Positions 6,645-8,423 of a DNA stretch of 8,423 nt are shown here, in pieces. Position numbers and translations under genes: made by a program. Where the stretch lies: positions 1 through 8,423 of the forward strand of contig JAILGR010000044.1 of the NCBI GenBank assembly GCA_024696565.1, read 5' to 3'. The DNA is from Acholeplasmatales bacterium. GTDB lineage: Bacteria > Bacillota_I > Bacilli_A > Acholeplasmatales > Anaeroplasmataceae. How positions within the stretch are numbered: the first letter of the stretch is position 1; each line of letters starts with the position of its first letter. The notes under the pieces were generated by a model. It did not search any database. It was not told the DNA's origin and saw only the letters and a list, made by a program, of their open reading frames with translations.

Positions 6645-7201
6645 CAGTTTTACATTCAAGAAGTTATGATTATAAAGAAAAAGTATATCAAAAAAGACAA
6701 TCAATAGTTATATGTTTATATGAGTATGATATACCAGGAGATGACTATATTCAAAAGATAGGTATGCATAATTATTCAACAAATGTTAATTATGATGACC
6801 TATTAGTATATGAGGTGTCTCTTGAAAAAATTCCTGAAAATAGTAAAATTGAAGTAGAAAGAGCGTTAAAACTATTATCTAGGAAAGATATTTCAGAATA
6901 TCTAGATGATAAATCTTTGGTAATAAAGGAGGCTGCCTCTATGTTAAGTGAATATGATAAAAGTGAAAGGGCACAAATGTTAAGAGATGCTAGAGCCAAA
7001 GACGAATTAGAGAAGGCTACAATTAAGTTAGTAGCTAAAAAAGAAGGCATAGAAGAAGGCAAGACTTTAGGTAAAGAAGAAGGCAAAGAAGAAAACAAAA
7101 AGACTGTTGCCAAAACTCTTTATGAAATGGGTATGGATAAAGCTAATATAGCTAAGGCTATACATATAGATGTAAAGGATATTGATAAATACTTAGAATA
7201 A
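6611..7201 (+). pseudogene. Rpn / PD-(D/E)XK nuclease 'transposase' remnant, C-terminal part
   Basis: The reading has the C-terminal half of the Rpn/PDDEXK_2 (TIGR01784-type) family. SRAFYYLTVLHSRSYDYKE and QSIVICLYEYDIPGDDY correspond to the segment after the nuclease core. Next come a helical EVERALKLLSRKDISEYL region, a Gly/Glu/Lys tract (KKEGIEEGKTLGKEEG) and the family's closing helix-turn-helix-like tail (TLYEMGMDKANIAKAI, VKDIDKYL). The preceding 100 or so residues with the catalytic Asp and Glu-x-Lys/Gln residues are absent. TTG 6611 is the first possible start in this frame and lies 19 bases from the Shine-Dalgarno site, too far for efficient use; the frame is closed upstream by TAA 6596. 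Intact relatives promote recombination or act in phage defence. This copy is probably decayed, or a stand-alone C-terminal domain of 196 residues if TTG is used. Confidence 0.72.
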
Positions 7202-7205
7202 AGGA

Positions 7206-7227
7206 AAAGACCTCTTGTGAGGTCTTT
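7206..7227. terminator. Bidirectional terminator between the Rpn remnant and the HIT gene
   Basis: AAAGACCTC (7206-7214) pairs perfectly with GAGGTCTTT (7219-7227) around TTGT. On the + strand it is followed by the T-rich GTTTATTTTATTT. On the - strand it is followed by TTTTCCTTTATTC and lies just past the HIT stop codon (7230-7232). It serves two convergent genes. Confidence 0.85.
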
Positions 7228-7229
7228 GT

Positions 7230-7622
7230 TTATTTTATTTCCTTTAAAATGTTGTCTAAATCATATATTTTTGAGTGATCTATAAATTCTAGTTTTAAAT
7301 CATCATCTTTATATCTTGGTAGAATATGAACATGGAAATGCATAACAGATTGTCCAGCTGCTTCATTACAGTTATTTAATATATTACAGCCTAAAGCATT
7401 TTCTTTTTCTGTAATTTTTAAGGCTAATTCTTTTGCCTTAGCCATAACTTTTAGATAAACATTATTGTCTATTTCAAATAGATTAGCATAATGTTTTTTA
7501 GGCATAACTAGGGTATGGCCCTTAGTTGCTTGTGATATATCTAGAATTGCTAATACATCATCATCCTCATATACTTTTTTAGATGGAATTTCACCATTTA
7601 TTATTTTGCAAAAAATACACAT
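7230..7622 (-). CDS. HIT-family (HINT-like) nucleotide hydrolase
   Basis: A complete 130-residue histidine-triad protein, the usual length for this family. The active-site motif His95-Phe-His97-Val-His99 is preceded by AAGQSV (88-93), typical of the HINT branch. The opening MCIFCKIINGEIPS carries Cys2 and Cys5, which with His44 and His95 make the zinc site common in bacterial members. Family members hydrolyse nucleoside phosphoramidates or adenylylated compounds in the cytosol, with His97 as the expected nucleophile; the natural substrate here is not known. ATG 7622 is chosen over GTG 7631 because GAGGTG (7634-7629) sits six bases upstream and would overlap the GTG, and because family members begin near the Cys-Ile-Phe-Cys motif. 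The gene has its own promoter and converges on the Rpn remnant. Confidence 0.95.
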   Translation of the reverse strand: MCIFCKIINGEIPSKKVYEDDDVLAILDISQATKGHTLVMPKKHYANLFEIDNNVYLKVMAKAKELALKITEKENALGCNILNNCNEAAGQSVMHFHVHILPRYKDDDLKLEFIDHSKIYDLDNILKEIK

Positions 7623-7645
7623 AAGTAGCACCTCTCTTTTTAATA

Positions 7646-7674
7646 ATTATAATATCATTATAATTTTGTTGCAA
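7646..7674 (-). promoter_or_regulatory. Promoter of the HIT gene
   Basis: Read on the - strand, the -35 TTGCAA (7674-7669) is followed after exactly 17 bases by a perfect -10 TATAAT (7651-7646). Transcription would start near 7639, about 17 bases before the ATG. Confidence 0.75.
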
Positions 7675-7700
7675 TGTTTATGGAAGAAACTTTTAATATA

Positions 7701-7709
7701 TGGTAAAAT
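7701..7709 (+). promoter_or_regulatory. Extended -10 promoter for the sensor gene
   Basis: TGGTAAAAT is an extended -10 with no convincing -35. It points away from the HIT promoter, so the 108-base gap between the two genes holds divergent promoters. The predicted leader is about 15 bases and contains the ribosome site AGGGTGA (7719-7725), five bases before ATG 7731. Confidence 0.5.
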
Positions 7710-7730
7710 ATTAAAACAAGGGTGAATCAT

Positions 7731-8423
7731 ATGGAAAGATTTAAATTTATTAGAAATGTCATAATTAAATATTTGCCCACTATCATTACATGCATTGGTT
7801 TTGTTATAGTATTAGTTGCTGCTGTAATATTAAATTCATCATATAATTCTAATATGAATAGTAACCTTTCTTACTATGAAGATGGATGGACTGTAATAAT
7901 TTCTGGAAAGGAAAAAGAAGCAGTTTTTCCATTAGGATTTGATTATGATGTGAAAGAAGTAACAATTAAAAACAAATTGGGAATTGTTTCAGATACTGAT
8001 TGTTTAATATTAGAATATCAATATCAAGATGTTGATGCTTATATTGATGGAGAATTGATTTATGATTTTAATAATCCAAAATCAGGTAATTTACATACTG
8101 TTTTAGGTACTAATATTTTATCTATTCCATTAAAGGCAGAATATAGTAATAAAACAATAGAGTTAATAATGACACCACTTAGAGATACTAAGGCTATGGC
8201 TATTAAGCATATGTATATAACTCCGCCTGGAGATTTCTTATATAGTATTTATCAGAACAATATTGTTCAATTGGTTATTGCGACATTCTTATTAGTTTTA
8301 GGAACTTTTTATTTAGTTATTTATATAACTTGTAAAGTAAAGAAGTTCCAATTTGAAACAATACCATCTGAATTTTTCTTTAGTTTCTTTACATTTTCAT
8401 TCTTTATTGCTTTGTGGATAATA
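7731..8423 (+). CDS. Membrane sensor/receptor N-terminus, possibly a 7TM diguanylate cyclase-type protein (3' end outside window)
   Basis: The frame is open from ATG 7731 to the window end, giving 231 visible residues. A membrane helix at about 14-35 is followed by an extracytoplasmic domain of about 140 residues. Its pattern matches the N-terminal sensor common in Firmicutes GGDEF and related signalling proteins: DGWTVII near 50-56, a Pro-Leu-Gly-Phe segment, a strand with VDAYIDGELIYDF, and strand-rich TIELIMTP. Further helices start at about 178-199 and 214-231, the latter cut by the window end. I infer a multi-helix receptor whose output domain (GGDEF, kinase or other) lies downstream; it cannot be identified here. 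The start is supported by AGGGTGA upstream. It is divergent from the HIT gene and probably transcribed from its own promoter. Confidence 0.75.
   Translation, partial: MERFKFIRNVIIKYLPTIITCIGFVIVLVAAVILNSSYNSNMNSNLSYYEDGWTVIISGKEKEAVFPLGFDYDVKEVTIKNKLGIVSDTDCLILEYQYQDVDAYIDGELIYDFNNPKSGNLHTVLGTNILSIPLKAEYSNKTIELIMTPLRDTKAMAIKHMYITPPGDFLYSIYQNNIVQLVIATFLLVLGTFYLVIYITCKVKKFQFETIPSEFFFSFFTFSFFIALWII

Noticed and set aside
7030..7105. Short KEEG/GIEEG-like repeat at DNA level
   Set aside because: This Gly/Glu/Lys tract is a normal part of the Rpn-family C-terminus, not a separate repeat element or CRISPR.
6790..7113. 107-codon open frame on the - strand
   Set aside because: It is antisense to the Rpn remnant; its Pro/Ser-rich repeats are the complement of the Gly/Glu/Lys tract, and there is no recognised family.
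1..8423. Mollicute genetic code (TGA as Trp)
   Set aside because: Trp is encoded by TGG throughout and no gene requires TGA read-through.

Overview
This is a strongly AT-rich bacterial window. All long reading frames use the standard code: Trp is TGG and no TGA interrupts a gene. It has Shine-Dalgarno sites, sigma-A-like promoters and hairpin/T-run terminators. Together these suggest a low-GC Bacillota, probably a gut Erysipelotrichia/RF39-like or related Bacilli lineage. That assignment is inference from composition and gene content; no rRNA or marker gene is present.

Layout. (1) 2-1699, +: the 3' part of a large protein made of Tyr/Asp/Trp-rich repeats, closed by a strong terminator. (2) 1800-4358, +: a single-gene unit encoding a MacB/FtsX-type ABC protein, with the ATPase domain fused to a four-helix permease. 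Every recognisable ATPase motif in it is degenerate although the frame is intact. It has its own promoter and a long terminator. (3) 4521-6502, +: a two-gene operon. The first gene encodes a soluble protein with an N-terminal CxxC/CxxC zinc ribbon, a TPR-like middle and a DUF1292-like C-terminus. The second encodes a two-helix membrane protein with a Gly/Ser/His-rich N-terminus. (4) 6600-7201, +: the C-terminal part of an Rpn / PD-(D/E)XK 'transposase' nuclease gene. It lacks the catalytic core, and the good Shine-Dalgarno/ATG lies in the wrong frame. (5) 7230-7622, -: a complete HIT-family (HINT-like) hydrolase, sharing a bidirectional terminator with gene 4. (6) 7731-end, +: the N-terminal sensor and first membrane helices of a membrane receptor, cut by the window end and divergent from the HIT gene.

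The most unusual content is the ABC protein with a wholly degenerate ATPase domain and the uncharacterised zinc-ribbon/membrane-protein pair. The Rpn remnant is a secondary point: it is either a decayed gene or a stand-alone C-terminal domain. Apart from the two-gene operon, the genes look like independent units separated by terminators; I see no single pathway linking them. No tRNA, rRNA, CRISPR array, insertion sequence with ends, or riboswitch was recognised. No gene-free stretch exceeds about 165 bases.
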